Counted from the stretch's first letter, positions 32,340 to 44,611 are shown. The stretch is DNA of 64,000 bases from Gonapodya prolifera JEL478 (GCA_001574975.1 KQ965739.1:632966-696965), one strand, 5' to 3'. The notes: generated from the letters alone by a model not told the origin. Numbers and translations: made by a program.

Positions 32340-33312
32340 TTGGGAAGGTGGAATGGTGAGATGGTCGGCGTGTGATCTATACTTTGCAGGGGGAGTTAAG
32401 GGGTGAATTGATGTATATTGAGCTTTGAAAAGACACCCCAATGGACACAAAATGTATCAGATGCTGTATCGGTGCACACACTTTCTCGTCCAATCTGGTA
32501 TCCGCCAGCGAAGGTCCTTATTTTTCTACGTGATAAAGCCCTTCGCCCTTTACGCAAATGTTTTGTAGTGCTTTGTTGAGAAAAGATTGGACCGAGATGA
32601 TCAAGGACAGAACAGATAGCGTCGCAAGCCTGCCTGCTTTTATCAAACAAGGCGGTAGGATTGTAATTAGAAAACTTGCACACCATGCTAACCAGAGACC
32701 GGAATCCAGACCCGGAAGATTGGCGGAACGCCCTGTCCCCTTATTGCCGTGACAGGTCTTGCCATACCCTGTCCCCTGTTGCCCTCGTGATTTTTCGGGG
32801 ACCGACGCAGCCGCCAAGGGTGTTAGAGATAAGAGAGAAAACAATAAATTAGCAAGCAAGGGTGCGGCGGAGAGAAAAAAGAGAGGACAGCCTCATAACA
32901 AAATCTGCATTGCGGAGGCAGTGGGAGAGGCTTGACAAATCCAACCGCCCTGCTTGTGCTGAGAGATAAGGGGGCTGAGAGAAACGAAGCATAATCATAA
33001 AAAGACTGTTATGTCGCAGTAATACAAGAAGGGCTTTAGCAAGCTCAAGCTCTATGGGGACTCTAGAAGAATGGTTCCCCTGGTTCCCTGCGCGTAACCG
33101 CTTCCACCAATAAAGATTGATCGAAGCCGAAAAAAGAGCGGACAGCCACGGACTACATGCTCTGGGAGTAGACGTTGTGTTTAGTGCTGTTGTGTTGTTA
33201 CATTCGGCTATTCGGATAAAACGCTGGTCAAGGAACAGAGAGATACGCCTCGGAACAGGCGACTTTTATCCAAAATTTTCAATCGATTCTCTAATCGGTT
33301 CAATCTCAACAG
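32340..33312. other. Intergenic stretch with an unassigned minus-strand ORF
   Basis: A minus-strand open frame at 32859-32518 reads like a hydrophobic leader followed by Gly-rich sequence, but its first codon is TTG and no ATG precedes it. No other gene or RNA is recognisable. Confidence 0.4.
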
Positions 33313-35189
33313 ATGGAAGAAACTGTAAACAACAGTTCATCAGGGGAGGAAAGGGATCCGTCGGTGAGTGGATTTCCCCGTTGCGTCCTCAAATCGGCGA
33401 CACAAGTAATCTCTACCACGCGAATCCAGCCCTCAGACACCGCCTCTTGCCAACCGTTGCCACAAGAGAGTCCCCGCGTAATCATCACTTCTTCCCGACA
33501 CACCTGCAACCACCAGCAGATTCGAATCTCGCAGGGTAACTGTGGGAGAGCTTCTCCGAAATCTCGTCCCTTGAGCCACCAAATTTGCCCAACCCCAATG
33601 GAAAAGACCTTTCCTGGTGCTTCTCAACCGGCAGCGTTAAGCTGGTGCGCTGGCGCCCTGGTCTCGTGGCAAATCTCCTCACAGGGCGGTGTCGGTGCGC
33701 TACAGCAACCACAGCGATTCCTCCGCACCAAACGGCGGATGTCAGAGGACCACACCATCACAACTAAACGCATGGGCTTTGAACAGACGCCCGGGTCGGG
33801 AGTGCGTGTGGCCTTAGCTGCCCCAAGCAGGGCAGTGCAGCGTACGGTGACGGCGATAGGGCCACGGGGAGTTGTTCCGCGGAGAGCCGCCATTCATCGA
33901 CCGGAAGCGCAGATGCATTCGCAAGTCAGAGGAAACGCCGAGAAGGACATCACGGCAGTAAACCTGGCCAGGCTCGCGGTTTGCCCCCCGGACTTTCTCG
34001 CCGTGTTGCTGTCATCAGTGTTTGATGAGCTCGTCAACCACCGTACCCACACGGCGACTTTATCCGTGCAACCAAGCTGCTGGAACAAAGGCGGGATCCA
34101 AACAGCTGTGTTTGGGACTTTGTCGGAGGTCCCTTCCGGTCATGACGGTGGAGGGTCCACCAAAACAAATGTGGTTTCGCCGGCGAAACGTACATTTTCG
34201 GCAAACTTCAACAGCCAAACCGGGCTGCTGAGCCCTCCTAAAACGCCGCAAAATTCTGTGTTCTGTGTCACGGAAGAGGACCCGCAGGTTTGTTGTGCAA
34301 CAGATCTTTTCCCAGACCCTATGGTGACCTTACCAACCCCCTTGGTTCCAGTGCGGCTTGACCAAGCTCTACCCACAGAATCATCGTTTCTCTGGAGAGT
34401 TACGTGTGCAAGCAAACGTGGCCATGTTGATTCAACGTGTTCTCCATCCTACTGGTGTTGCGCAGCTCCGTTTGACCGGGTCACACGCTGTAAGTCTTCC
34501 CTCCTCACCATCACCTGAGATATGTATGTATTTATGACCCGTCTGGTACCACAGCACGCTTCGTCATCGCACCCTCCTTTGTTGGATACTTCGTCCGCAA
34601 TCTTGGCGGCCCTCCCCATCATTCTTCTCGCCTTCAACTACGTCGCCCGCATCTACGACGTGCTTGAAGCAACTCCGATCACGTCTTGCGTATGCAACGG
34701 TCTTCCAAACACGTGTTTGCGCAACATCGACCCTGCTCTCGTACTGCTCGCCTGCCTCGCTACCGCGAACAAGTATGCATGCGATAGCCCGTGCTCACTG
34801 AGACGATGGTAAGAGTGCAGCGTGCGATTGTTTTGCTCGATTCCATACTCACCGTTTCTCCACAAAACAGGTGCGCGACGGTTCCCATCTACCTCCCTTC
34901 ATCATCGTCGAACGGTCTCTCTGCCCCGTCCTTGCAGCTCTGCCGGGTACCAGTCAAGGTCCTCACAGACGTGGAGCGTGGCGTTCTCAAAACACTTGGA
35001 TACGGCCTCGGCATCAGAGTGCCCAAGAGTGCCGGGGAAGCGCCTTGGGCCAAGAATGCAATGACAACCGTTGGAATAACGAGCAAGGATACGGATCGGG
35101 TTGCTGGCGCGGCAGAGCGCTTTATATGGCGCTTCTGGAGCACGTGGATTGTTGCCGCTGTGACGAGCAGGACTGGTGTGCTAATTTAA
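33313..35189 (+). CDS. Cyclin-like protein (Pcl/Pho80-type cyclin box) with a long N-terminal region
   Basis: Exons 33313-34287, 34352-34489, 34555-34808 and 34871-35189 join in phase and give 561 residues. The first 325 residues are Ser/Thr/Pro-rich, with CDK-like sites (VVSPAKR, LLSPPKTP). The cyclin box follows: NVAMLIQRVLHPT, SAILAALPIILLAFNYVARI, ALVLLACLATANKYACD, then VKVLTDVERGVLKTLGY, the helix that meets the kinase in Pcl cyclins. The tail is a WRFWSTW-containing segment. Such cyclins activate Pho85/Cdk5-like kinases; the partner is inferred. A strong GTGAGT donor within exon 1 at 33364 may mark an unrecognised intron, so the N-terminal part is less certain than the cyclin box. Confidence 0.6.
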
Positions 35190-35349
35190 TGAACGTTCCT
35201 CATTCGAATAGTAGCAATAGTAATTTAGTTGTTTTTTATATTTTTGCATCAATTCGTGTAGAATCAAGCCAAACTCTTCTCGTTGGGGTGAAATCTACTG
35301 GTCCCGCTCCGGTTCGGGAAAATCTCTGTCGTTGACAGGCCAGATCCCA

Positions 35350-36936
35350 ATGATCGCCATTCCCGCCGGTGCGGGCGCATCAGTGGTTCTCGCATCGGTA
35401 CGAGTTTATGCCGATCCCACGTAATTTCATCGGCTCTAAAAAACTGTGGTCCCTCAAAGCTCGGGGTCGGGGTCATTTCGTTCACTATCGTTTCCCGATA
35501 CTTTCTGCGAAACCCGTCAATCCTCTGGTCGAGAGAGATTGCGAATCGCCCGCGGCTCAAACAGGTGGGCATGTTCGGCAAAGTTGAAGTGGAGTGATTA
35601 ACCACTCAATTGTTCTGGGCAGGTCGAAGCATGGGACAAGCCGTTCGTGTTCAGTCATCGCGGAGGGCGGGAGGAAGAGGTTGAGAACTCCTTCGAGGCA
35701 TTCGTGCACAGTGCTACGAAAATACCAGAGGTGAGCTTGGGGTACTTTTCGCGGTTGAATGTATGTTGGGTTTTGATGTCATGGTCTTTTGTTTCATGAA
35801 GGTTATGCTTGAGACTGATGCGTGAGTACAGACGAAAAGTGCCACCACAGTTCACAATGGAAGCTGAATGAATTACATACAGCTACCTCACAAAGGACGA
35901 TAAGGTGGTCCTCTTCCACGATGAAGATAGTGAGTTTTCAAAGCGAGCAGGAAAAGGAGATATGCTCACCGTACCGCCAACCGCCACAGTGGAAAGGATG
36001 TGTGGTGTGAAGGGCAAGATTCGCGACTTCAACTTCGACGAACTTCCCGCATTGATTCCATCCGCTGTTGTGAAAGCAAAGTGCGATCTCTCATGCTCTT
36101 GTGTTTCGCACACCACGAAATAATGTGTTCTGTTCTTTTTCTTTCTCTTAGTAATCCGCGTACAACCGCAAGGGTCACGAAAATTCCACTCCTAGAAGAC
36201 CTATTTCGTGCGTTCCCTAATCATGTTATTTACGTAGAATGCAAGCCGCCTGTGAAAGAACTGGTGCCGGCAGTACACGAGTTGATAAACAAGGTAAGGA
36301 ATATCCGAAGCACACGGCCTTCAGGATACTGACAACACGGTGCCAGTATGATCGTAAAGATCGAACGGTCTGGGGAAGCTTGGGATATACGTGGATGTCT
36401 GAGCTTTGCTATGCCACCGACCCGACGATTCCACTTTATACTGTACGAGGTAACATTTTGAAGTGAGTGGCTTGGCTTGGATAGACCGATGATGGCGAAC
36501 GCTCACAGCAATGGTATCCAGGTATTGGGCTGCCTACTTATTTGGGATTCTTCCGTTCCTTCCCATAAAAGAGACTACTGTCAGTTGACCCTCCCACTCC
36601 TCAGTGATTGATTCTCATTCGCTCTTTTTCAGATTCTCGTTTTCGACACACACGGTATCAAAAATCATTTCTTCCGAGTTGCGCTTAATATGATGCAGCC
36701 GGGATTTATTCGCCACCTCAAAGAGCGGGGTATTATCACGCAGGCTATTGGCAGCGTAGCGTGAGTTGCTCAGATCTCCAAAATGAAACCACGAGCACTG
36801 AGCGACCTGTTGTTTTAGAGCCACCAATGACGAGAATGGCTGGGAGCGCAGCGAGAAAGCGGGTTGCGATGGAATTTGCACTGACGTTCCTGCAAAGATG
36901 TGGTTGTATTACGCAAAGAAACGCGGGCTTATGTAA
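35350..36936 (+). CDS. Membrane-anchored glycerophosphodiester phosphodiesterase
   Basis: Eleven small exons (35350-35397, 35460-35564, 35623-35730, 35802-35821, 35883-35929, 35990-36080, 36152-36293, 36347-36462, 36522-36579, 36633-36760, 36819-36936) join in phase and give 326 residues. Residues 3-32 form a hydrophobic anchor. The GDPD core begins with FVFSHRGG, continues ENSFEAF, LETDAYLTKDDKVVLFHDED, then RMCGVKGKIRDFNFDELP, VIYVECKP, and ends with GCDGICTDVP. The catalytic HRG...E and E-D-H residues are present. The enzyme splits glycerophosphodiesters or lysophospholipids into glycerol 3-phosphate and an alcohol. It resembles animal GDPD1/4-type membrane enzymes rather than yeast Gde1, which carries an SPX domain. 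One exon is only 20 nt long. Confidence 0.9.
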
Positions 36937-37072
36937 TTCACGATAGAAGAAAAAGACAAGAGAAAAGGGTAGGAGAGGGGAGAAAGTCACTGAGTCGGAA
37001 TGTCCGATCAAACGGCAAAAATTTACATTAGCCGGCCCACTGAACGAGACCTTGAGCGCTCTCCGTGAAAGC

Positions 37073-40000
37073 ATGGCGTCGCTCAAGGATGGGCTGGCGA
37101 GAGGCGCATCGCTGACGCACACGCTGCAAAAATTGTTGGAGTTTCTGCGGCGGTGAGCTGACACGTGATGGAAGGGGTTCTTCGGACTTTGGGGAAGGGC
37201 AGCCGCCGATGCTTCGGCACGGTGTCGCATGGGGGGCTGCTTTTCGTTGGTAATGCTACGTGACTCTGAACATTGATGTCTTTCTCGCCCGCCATTCGGG
37301 TCACCACGACACCTTGTCACACTGGACAACTTGTCATACGGAAGACATCGACTTGCAGCGAATAGAGGTCTTTTCTTCGCCTTCATGGGTATCATTTACC
37401 TGCAAATGCGTGGCTCGTCTTCTCCATCAGGAGGCAGAAGTGGAAGTGAGCTGAGTGAAGGTGACACCAATCCTTTTGGAAGAGATTGACCCAGTCTCCG
37501 AACCAGAATCGAGCCGAAAACGGCCCGAAAAGGAGACCACACGAGCGAATATTGATGCCGAGTTCTTTGCGCGTTTGCGAAAGATATTTCGAATCCTCAT
37601 CCCAGGAGTAGCCACGCGAGAATTCTTGATTTTCTCGCTGTACAGCTTCTTCCTCGTGTTTCGAACATACTTATCCGTTTATGTTGCCAAGTTGGACGGG
37701 AGAATAGTGTCTGGTGCGTTGCAGAACTCACCTGGGGGGGGGGGGCTCGAGCATACGGAGGCCAGAGGCCGGAGTTGCGAGACGCGAGCAAAGCGAGCCC
37801 GAGGCCTATGCGCGAAGCGCTGACTGAGATGTCCGTCGGAGGCGAGTGCCTTGCGAAGCGGTGTACGTTCTTCGTGGAGCTTCATCAGGCCTAAGGACAA
37901 TGGCGCTGACCGAGGCGACCGCCGGAGGCGAGTGATCCGCGAAGCGGAATAGACTCTTGCGGAGCGTACATCGAGATAGATTTGGGTTTGGATGGGACTG
38001 AGCACTTGTTGGACATAATATTGCCAAGTTGAAAGCGTTGGATGGTTGTTTGGCGGAGTCACTTTTGTCGCCAAACTCACTCCATGTGCTCCTGCTCCAC
38101 CATCTGATGTCATTCAACGTTGCCTTGCAGCACTCGTTCGGATGAAGGGTCGCGAATTCTTGCTTGGCATCTTCTACTGGATGGTTGTTGCCGTACCAGC
38201 CACGTACACAAACAGCATGCTCACGTACTTGCAAAATAAGCTCGCCATTGCGTTCCGTACTCGCTTGACGGACTATTTACACGGATTGTACCTTGGCGAC
38301 CTGGCCTTCTACAAGGTGTGTTGTTGTGCGAAACCCCAATTGCAATGTCTTGATTGAGAGCTATCTTTCTCCATACATCTCTTCCTTCCAGGTGTCCAAC
38401 CTTGATGACCGCATCCAAAACGCCGACCAGCTCATAACAGAAGACGTCAACAAGTTCTGTCACTCGGTGTCGGAGTTGTACGCCAACATTGCAAAACCTC
38501 TCCTTGACACAACAATCTATAACGTTCAGCTGGCTCGGAGTGTTGGTGGCGAAGGATTATTTGGTGTGAGCATTGTCGTCCATCTCAGGTGTGTGACATG
38601 AGCGTTCTCACTGGTAATCCGGAGCACCACCGTGATTTGATTCTGTTGTGTCAGTGCATGGTTTCTTAGAGTGGTGACGCCACCATTTGGCAAAATGGTT
38701 GCTGAAGAGCAACGACTCGAGGGAGAGTTCCGATTCACACACACGAGACTAAGTGCGCCGTAGCGGTCTTGCAATTGCATTATTATCTCGCTCATCTGGC
38801 ATGCTCCTGTGCCCTAACCTATAGTGGAAAATGCTGAGGAGATTGCTCTTTACTCTGGCGATCAAAAGGAGCGGTCCATTCTCGAAGCCCGATATGGAAA
38901 CCTTGTGAAACACATGAACCAAACATTCATCACTCGTATATGGCACAGTATGCTCGAGGACTTTATCATCAAATACTTCTGGGGTGCTGCAGGTTTGGTG
39001 ATTTGTGCCATCCCGGTGTTTGTGGAGGGTGCGCCGGTGCCCGCCGGGATTGCGAGAAAGGTCGTTCAGGAAATTGGAGATGGAGATGTCGGGAACCGTA
39101 CAGAGAGTTTCGTGACCAATCGCAGACTTTTGCTCAGCAGCGCTGACGCGTTCGGAAGAATCATGTACAGCTACAGAGGTACGCCGTTTTGTCCCAGCAC
39201 GACCCCAATCACTCGTTCCAAGTAACACCATGTATCTGCAGAGATGATGGAATTGGCAGGATACACCTCCCGGGTTGCAGAGCTTGTGGATGCGATGGAA
39301 GACATTCGCGCCGGGAAATTCCGAAAGACTCTCTCTGCCACCGCCGACAAGGCCCTGCTCACGCACAGAGGGCGGGTGCTTCCGAGCGAGGACATTCGGT
39401 TCGAGGACGTTCCAATCGTGAGCCCGAACGGCAACGTGCTGGTCAGATCGCTTTCGTTCAATACTAAGCCTGGGATGCACCTGGTGAGGCTTGATCGCCA
39501 ATTGAAAAAGGGAAGGTTTCTCACCACATAATTCGGTAGCTTATAGTTGGACCCAATGGATCTGGTAAGAGCTCCCTGTTCCGCATTCTCGGGGGGCTGT
39601 GGACCGTGTACGGAGGATCTGTGTTCAAAGTGAGGGTTCACCCACCTGTGTTTTTCGTATCGCCAATGGACTCATTCACTATTGTCTTAGCCACCTTCGT
39701 CTGAGATATTCTACATTCCTCAGCGCCCCTATCTTTCCCTAGGAACCTTCCGAGGTGAGTCGGATGAGCAAGTTAGTGAAGAGTGTGTTACTCTGACCAA
39801 GTCCACGCATCAGACCAAATTATTTATCCCCACACAAAGAAGGAAATGGCTGAGCGAGGAATCACCGATAACGACCTCGTCTCAATTCTTTCCACGCTAC
39901 AATTTGCGTCTGTTGTGGATAGGGAAGGTGGATGGGATGCGGAGAATGATTGGAGTCAGACCCTTTCCGGAGGCGACAAACAGCGCATAGCAATGGCGCG

Positions 40001-40748
40001 CCTGTTTTACCACAAACCCCGGTTTGCGATTCTCGACGAATGTACATCCGCCGTCAGTCTTGAAGTCGAGCGGATATTGTACACGCGTGCTGTGGAGCTG
40101 GGGATCACACTGCTCACCGTCTCCCACAGACCGTCTCTGTGGAAGTACCACTCCTGGATATTGCAATACGATGGCCAGGGAGGATACGTGTTCTGCGAGC
40201 TGAATCCAGAGCAGCGTCTCAAACTGCAGGAGGAGAAGGTCCAGCTTGAGCAGAAGCTTGCCGAAGTCCCAAAACTTGAGAAGCGACTAGCGGACCTTGA
40301 ACAGCATCAGAAAGAAGTGATGGAAGAGCGAGAACGTGGGGGTGGTACCATTGGACGGAGTGCGTCGGCTGCTCATGTTGTGAGGTCGTCCTCCACTGCG
40401 AAAATGTTGGATTCGACAAAGAAGAGGATTTCGTCGGAAGGGGCTATCAAGAAACCAACCATCACACTACTGGGAGATATCCGGCCCCTCCCGTCAGCTG
40501 ATAAACCAGAAAGCTCGAGCTCTCGGGAGCCGACGCAGAGAGTGACAGCACCAGGACCTCCGAAACTGGAACCGTTACTCGTTGCCACACCCCAGTCAAG
40601 TACCAACGGTACCCATCCTCCTTCGTCTAATGGATCGAGCCGCGTGGATAAAGGATCAGACTCCACTGCGGTAGAGGTGAATGGGAAGCGGGAAACGAAT
40701 GGAAGTGCTTCGCGAGGGAAAAAGAAGAACAAAAAGAACACGAAATAG
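37073..40748 (+). CDS. ABC transporter subfamily D (peroxisomal fatty-acyl-CoA half-transporter)
   Basis: Eleven exons (37073-37152, 37345-37445, 37495-37713, 38131-38315, 38392-38588, 38655-38752, 38825-39178, 39242-39483, 39540-39629, 39691-39754, 39814-40748) join in phase and give about 854 residues. The ABCD motif [10 protein letters not shown] replaces the classical NPDQ segment. [13 protein letters not shown] and [11 protein letters not shown] are typical EAA-region landmarks. The nucleotide-binding domain has Walker [10 protein letters not shown] near residue 495, Q-loop IPQRPYLS, signature LSGGDKQR, Walker B RFAILDE and H-loop VSHRP. The C-terminus adds a coiled coil and a Lys-rich end (KKKNKK). 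Half-transporters of this family dimerise to import long-chain acyl-CoA into peroxisomes. The exon 2/3 junction is the least certain. Intron 3 contains repeat copy B. Confidence 0.92.
37733..37975 (+). repeat. GC-rich intronic repeat, copy B
   Basis: Lies in intron 3 of the ABCD gene, sense orientation, starting about 20 nt after the donor with a run of 12 G. It contains CAGAGGCCGGAGTTGCGAGA, GAGGCCTATGCGCGAAGCGC and AGGCCTAAGGACAATGGCGC modules, each followed by a TGACYGAG motif. It ends with GGCGAGTGATCCGCGAAGCG, matching the end of copy C. Confidence 0.7.
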
Positions 40749-40873
40749 AGCTGGACTTCTATAGCTACTTGTCGCGAGTTATGATTGTATATACAAGTGT
40801 CTGTCGTATACTACTCTTCTAGAATTGTTCAAAATCGGTCCAAAACCGGGTTGCTGTTCTGATTACAAGAACC

Positions 40874-43337
40874 CTAGCTGTATGGTTTTCTTCCGAACCA
40901 CGAGGTCAAAGATCCGCCAAAAAATTTCGACTTCCCGAATCCCACTGCACTTCCCGTTTCCCTTTGGGCGCGGCGAGTTCTCTCAGGCGTTCGACACACC
41001 TCCATCTCTTCAACTGTCGTCATGGAAGGGGTGCTTCCAGGCACACAATGGTCGCTCGGCACTTGGGGCGGCGGTGAGGAATTTGGATGCATTGTAGGTG
41101 GGGCACGGGGATTAGGCTGTTGTCGTGGAGGTGCTTGAATGGGAATTTCGGCCAGTTCAAAAGGGTTTGGTGGAGACGTATGGCGAGAAGAAGTCGGGGG
41201 GCGAGAGGGGTTCGGGGCACCAATAGTTGTGTACTGTCTCGGAGCGCTGCTTGATGCCTCCTTTGGTAGATTGGCATGTGTAGTGACGTGATCACGGGTT
41301 TCACGGGTCCTCCTTCCTGGGTAGTCCCAAGCGCCAGACACATAAGGATGGGCTAGGATTTCCTCGAGCGAGGGGCGACGAATAGCTTCACGCGCAAGGA
41401 GCCACTGAATCAAATCTTTGAGATCTGTAGCGCCCGAGTCAGTAATGGCTTCCAGTTGAACTGTGGGAACAACTCGCCTTCGTCCACCTCCTCGGTGACA
41501 GGCCAGATTATGTCACCGTTTCTCCCAGGCGCACGCGATGCCGTTTGGGAGCTTGTAACTCCAGGAATGCCATACCCCACGAATTCTGGCTCACGGTCCG
41601 GTCCGAACCTCATCATGTAGAGGATGACTCCCATCCCCCACACATCGTTGAGCACACCGTCAAAGTTTCCGTTGAGTGCTTCGGGCGCGCCAAACATGGG
41701 CGCTCCGGCGAACCGCTTGACGCGTCCGTCCCTGATAAACTTCATTGCGGAAAAGTCTGCGGCCTTGACGGTGTAGTGAGCGTCCACGAGAAGGTTTTGG
41801 AGCTTTTGTTGCAGAGGGCAGCAGAGTCAGGTACTGCTTGTGACATCCTCTGGCCACGTCTCGGACAAAGTCTTACCTTCAAGTCCCCATGCGTCACTCC
41901 ACACTCTCGGTGAAGATACCACACCACTTCGACAATCTGGCGAAAGATGTCTCGAATCGTGTCGCCTGACAGTCGTGGCTGGTGTGCTTTCAGGCACGCG
42001 TAAAGATCACGGAGATTCACGCGGCGTTCCCGCACGGGTCGAGGATGGAACGACAAGTTGGGGTGGAGCGAAGGGTGAAGGAGTGGATTTTGCTGCACCC
42101 TGTGCAACATTGTCTTGATTCGTACCGCAGGGGTAGTTAAAGTAGATTCGGCTCATTCTCACCAGAGAGTACCTCCCATCTCCATGACAAGAACCGATAT
42201 ATTGACGTCATGAAAGTGGTCGAGCAGCCGCACCACGCGCGAAGACCCTGGGTGGGGGGGACCCGTTCGCGTTCCGGGAGTAGCGCCCGCGCCTGCAGAT
42301 TTGCGAACAGATTGGGGAGGTTTGGAGCTGGAACTGGAGCTGGAGCTCGCTGGTTCGGCAAACGTGTTTCGTCGGTCGCCCCCAGGTCCCCCGCTTCCGG
42401 CGCCTCCTGCAAACGGCCGCTCGCAGTGACGCAGCATTTGAACTTCGTGCATCGCACCGTACATAGCGAGCGTGATTTTGACGGCGACCTGTGGGGGAGG
42501 GAATGGGGAGTGTCCAGCACTCGAACGAAGGCACAGAGCACATGTGAACTCACTCTCGCGCTATCGGGAGCGTATCGACCCTGCTCTGTTCCCAGCTTCG
42601 TCGCCTCGAATATCCTGCCATTGCTTCCGCTTCCCACCACTTTGGAACTGGGATGGACGTATTTATCGTAGTAGTCTCCAGGAATGGCGTACCGCCCAGC
42701 GGCAATGTCACGGACAATCGCGTCCAAGATTTGCTCATAGCGGGAGTCGACGCGACCAGCAGCTTGCCACTCCGCCTGTACGGCCTGGAACTGGTGGGAG
42801 TACACCGCGACAAGGTTGGGGTTGTGGGTGGGAGGAGGACATCCGACTGCTGGAGGAGATGGGGTATAGTTTGTGTATTTTGGGGGTGAAGTCTGCGGTG
42901 GTGCATGTGGTTTCGAATTGCAGGCGAATGGGATGCGGAGAAATAGCGCGACGACTCACTCCCAATGATTTCCTCAAGCTCTCCACTTCGCGTTTCAATT
43001 GCATTGCCCCGTGAGCAGAGCCAGCTGCGCTCGCAACCTCGGTCGGACTCGGCCATTCGGCAGCAGTTCTCCGTGGAGCTTTGTACGTCTCACCAACTGC
43101 CTTTGGAAGAGGGGGTGTTGTCCGGTACTTACTCTGGTCGATTGGCCCTGGTAGGGAAAGGGGCGTTGCATGAGCTAGTGGAGGTGCCGTCCTGCGAAGT
43201 GAGGAAGGAGTGGTTTGCCCCGACGCGAGTAGGTACTGTCTGACGACACGCTGGGAGGAACTCTTTGGTCTGTACGCGTCATCGCTTTCAGAAAGTTGGT
43301 GCGCGGTCCGCAATGGGTGGTAAAAGCCGGCTGACAT
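40874..43337 (-). CDS. Serine/threonine protein kinase with variant motifs
   Basis: Six exons (43337-42960, 42892-42554, 42488-42163, 42099-41877, 41802-41517, 41460-40874) join in phase and give 712 residues. The N-terminus is basic and Ser/Pro-rich, with a short coiled coil (MQLKREVESLRKSLG). The kinase domain starts near residue 205: glycine loop GSGSNGRIFEA and VAVKIT lysine. A Gly/Ser-rich insertion follows the C-helix (EVQML). The catalytic loop reads HGDLKLQN instead of HRDxKxxN, and the DFG motif is DFS. APMFGAPEAL and DVWGMGVILYMM are present, and the domain ends with RRPSLEEILAHPYV. A Pro-rich tail follows. All catalytic Asp/Lys/Asn are kept, so activity is possible. The start could be further upstream at 43424. 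Confidence 0.82.
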
Positions 43338-43903
43338 CTCATGGAAGGAGGGATGTCTTGACAGCGGGATCCTCGGAGACACAAGAGCCCAGCCAAGAGA
43401 GACGTGTGCGCGTCGGAGCCGCACTGGTGACTATACGCAGACGGGCGAGCGCGTGGATCGGAATCAGGCGACTTCTCCTGGAGATTGATGACCTGCGGCA
43501 GATGTGACAGCTGCGGCCCTCGTAGCTCAACCTGTGAGCTTCGCCAGCTGTCACCCAACCCTTATCCCACGAAAGCGAGGATTGGAAAGCAAATACAACG
43601 ATGCCCAGTAAGATTGACGAGCTGGCAGTCTCGGTTCCCGTCATATTCAGCCGTCCCTTTGGCCCACCCGCGCTGCCCTCGATCAACTCTCTACTCATGA
43701 ACATGCCGACAATGTAGCTCCTAGCGTCGTCGATCGTCTTACTGACACATCGAAGGTGATACCGCTGTGGGGGAGCAACCCTCACTCATGGACGTCATCT
43801 TACATACTTCAAACTTGTAGTACACGGGCACACACAAGCAGCGCTTTGATGACCAAGGCAAAGGAAAGGGGCTCGATGGCCGGGAAGACGTGAGACACCC
43901 CAC
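43338..43903. other. Divergent promoter region between kinase and doublecortin genes
   Basis: A minus-strand open frame (43785-43339) crosses this region but shows no family resemblance and may be the kinase 5' leader. No other gene is seen. Confidence 0.35.
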
Positions 43904-44611
43904 ATGTCATGGAGAAGTGACACGTATGCTGAGCGTTCTTCGAAGCGGGTGAACTTTGATGGAAACACCCAAAGTGAGTCGAGGAGCAATTTGAAGAAGA
44001 GCCAAGAGCTCAGAAAGAGTCAGGAGCTCGGCAAGGTGAGCACAAGAATCGCTTCCACCTGCAAAAGGAGAGCGCTCTAACTCCACGTTTGACAGAGCAA
44101 CGACTCGCTCAGCAAGAAGCCCGTCGTAAAGCCAAAAGATGATTTTGGTGTCAAGCCCAAGAAGATTGTGCTGTTTGAGTACAATAACCGTGCAGACGCA
44201 GGTGAACTCGGCTCTCAATAAGTCGTGGTGCTCTCGTAAATAACGTCCCACCAGGCCAGGAAACGATTCTGGTGAAGGGAAAGTTCCCCGACTTCAAGCG
44301 CTTGATTGAACACGTGGCCAAATTCACTCCTACCGGAAAGCCAAAGGTAGGGGAACCTTTTCTTTGGTGTTGGGGTGAGGCAGACACCCATAACTAAATC
44401 GGCCGACCCAAAGATCATACTGGACGCTCAAATGCGTCAAGTCCAAGACCTCGAGGAGCTCCAGGATGGTGAGTAGAGTGCCAGGTTCAAGCACCGTCGC
44501 GAACATTGTGGTTGAGAACACCGCGTTGGTGACGCAGGCGGACACTACCTTGTCATCACCGCGTACGACAACTCTAAAAGGGATGACGCGAAGCTTCCTC
44601 AGAAGTTTTGA
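43904..44611 (+). CDS. Single doublecortin (DCX) domain protein
   Basis: Five exons (43904-44035, 44096-44201, 44255-44346, 44414-44468, 44538-44611) join in phase and give 152 residues. A basic, Ser-rich head of about 65 residues is followed by one ubiquitin-like DCX domain: KKIVLFEYNNRADAGQETIL, then VKGKFPDFKRLIEHVAKFT, IILDAQMRQVQDLEELQDGG and HYLVITAYDN. The order strand, NG-like turn, LL-helix, LDELxDGxxYV is that of DCX repeats, which bind microtubules. No p25-alpha segment is visible, so it is not apicortin. DCX proteins in non-animals are mostly tied to flagella or conoid-like structures, which fits a zoospore-forming fungus (inference). Confidence 0.8.

Noticed and set aside
32518-32859. 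Possible small secreted protein with a hydrophobic leader
   Set aside because: The frame begins with TTG, has no ATG, and the part after the leader shows no conserved pattern.
33510-33545. tRNA T-arm-like sequence (GATTCGAATC)
   Set aside because: No acceptor stem or A-box at the right distance on either strand, and it lies within the long first exon of the cyclin-like gene.
37446-37482. A 37-nt intron in the ABCD gene
   Set aside because: A 49-nt intron ending at the next in-phase CAG (37494) gives an equally good protein and a more usual length.
43904-44611. Apicortin (p25-alpha plus DCX)
   Set aside because: The DCX domain is clear but no p25-alpha segment is visible in the 65-residue head.
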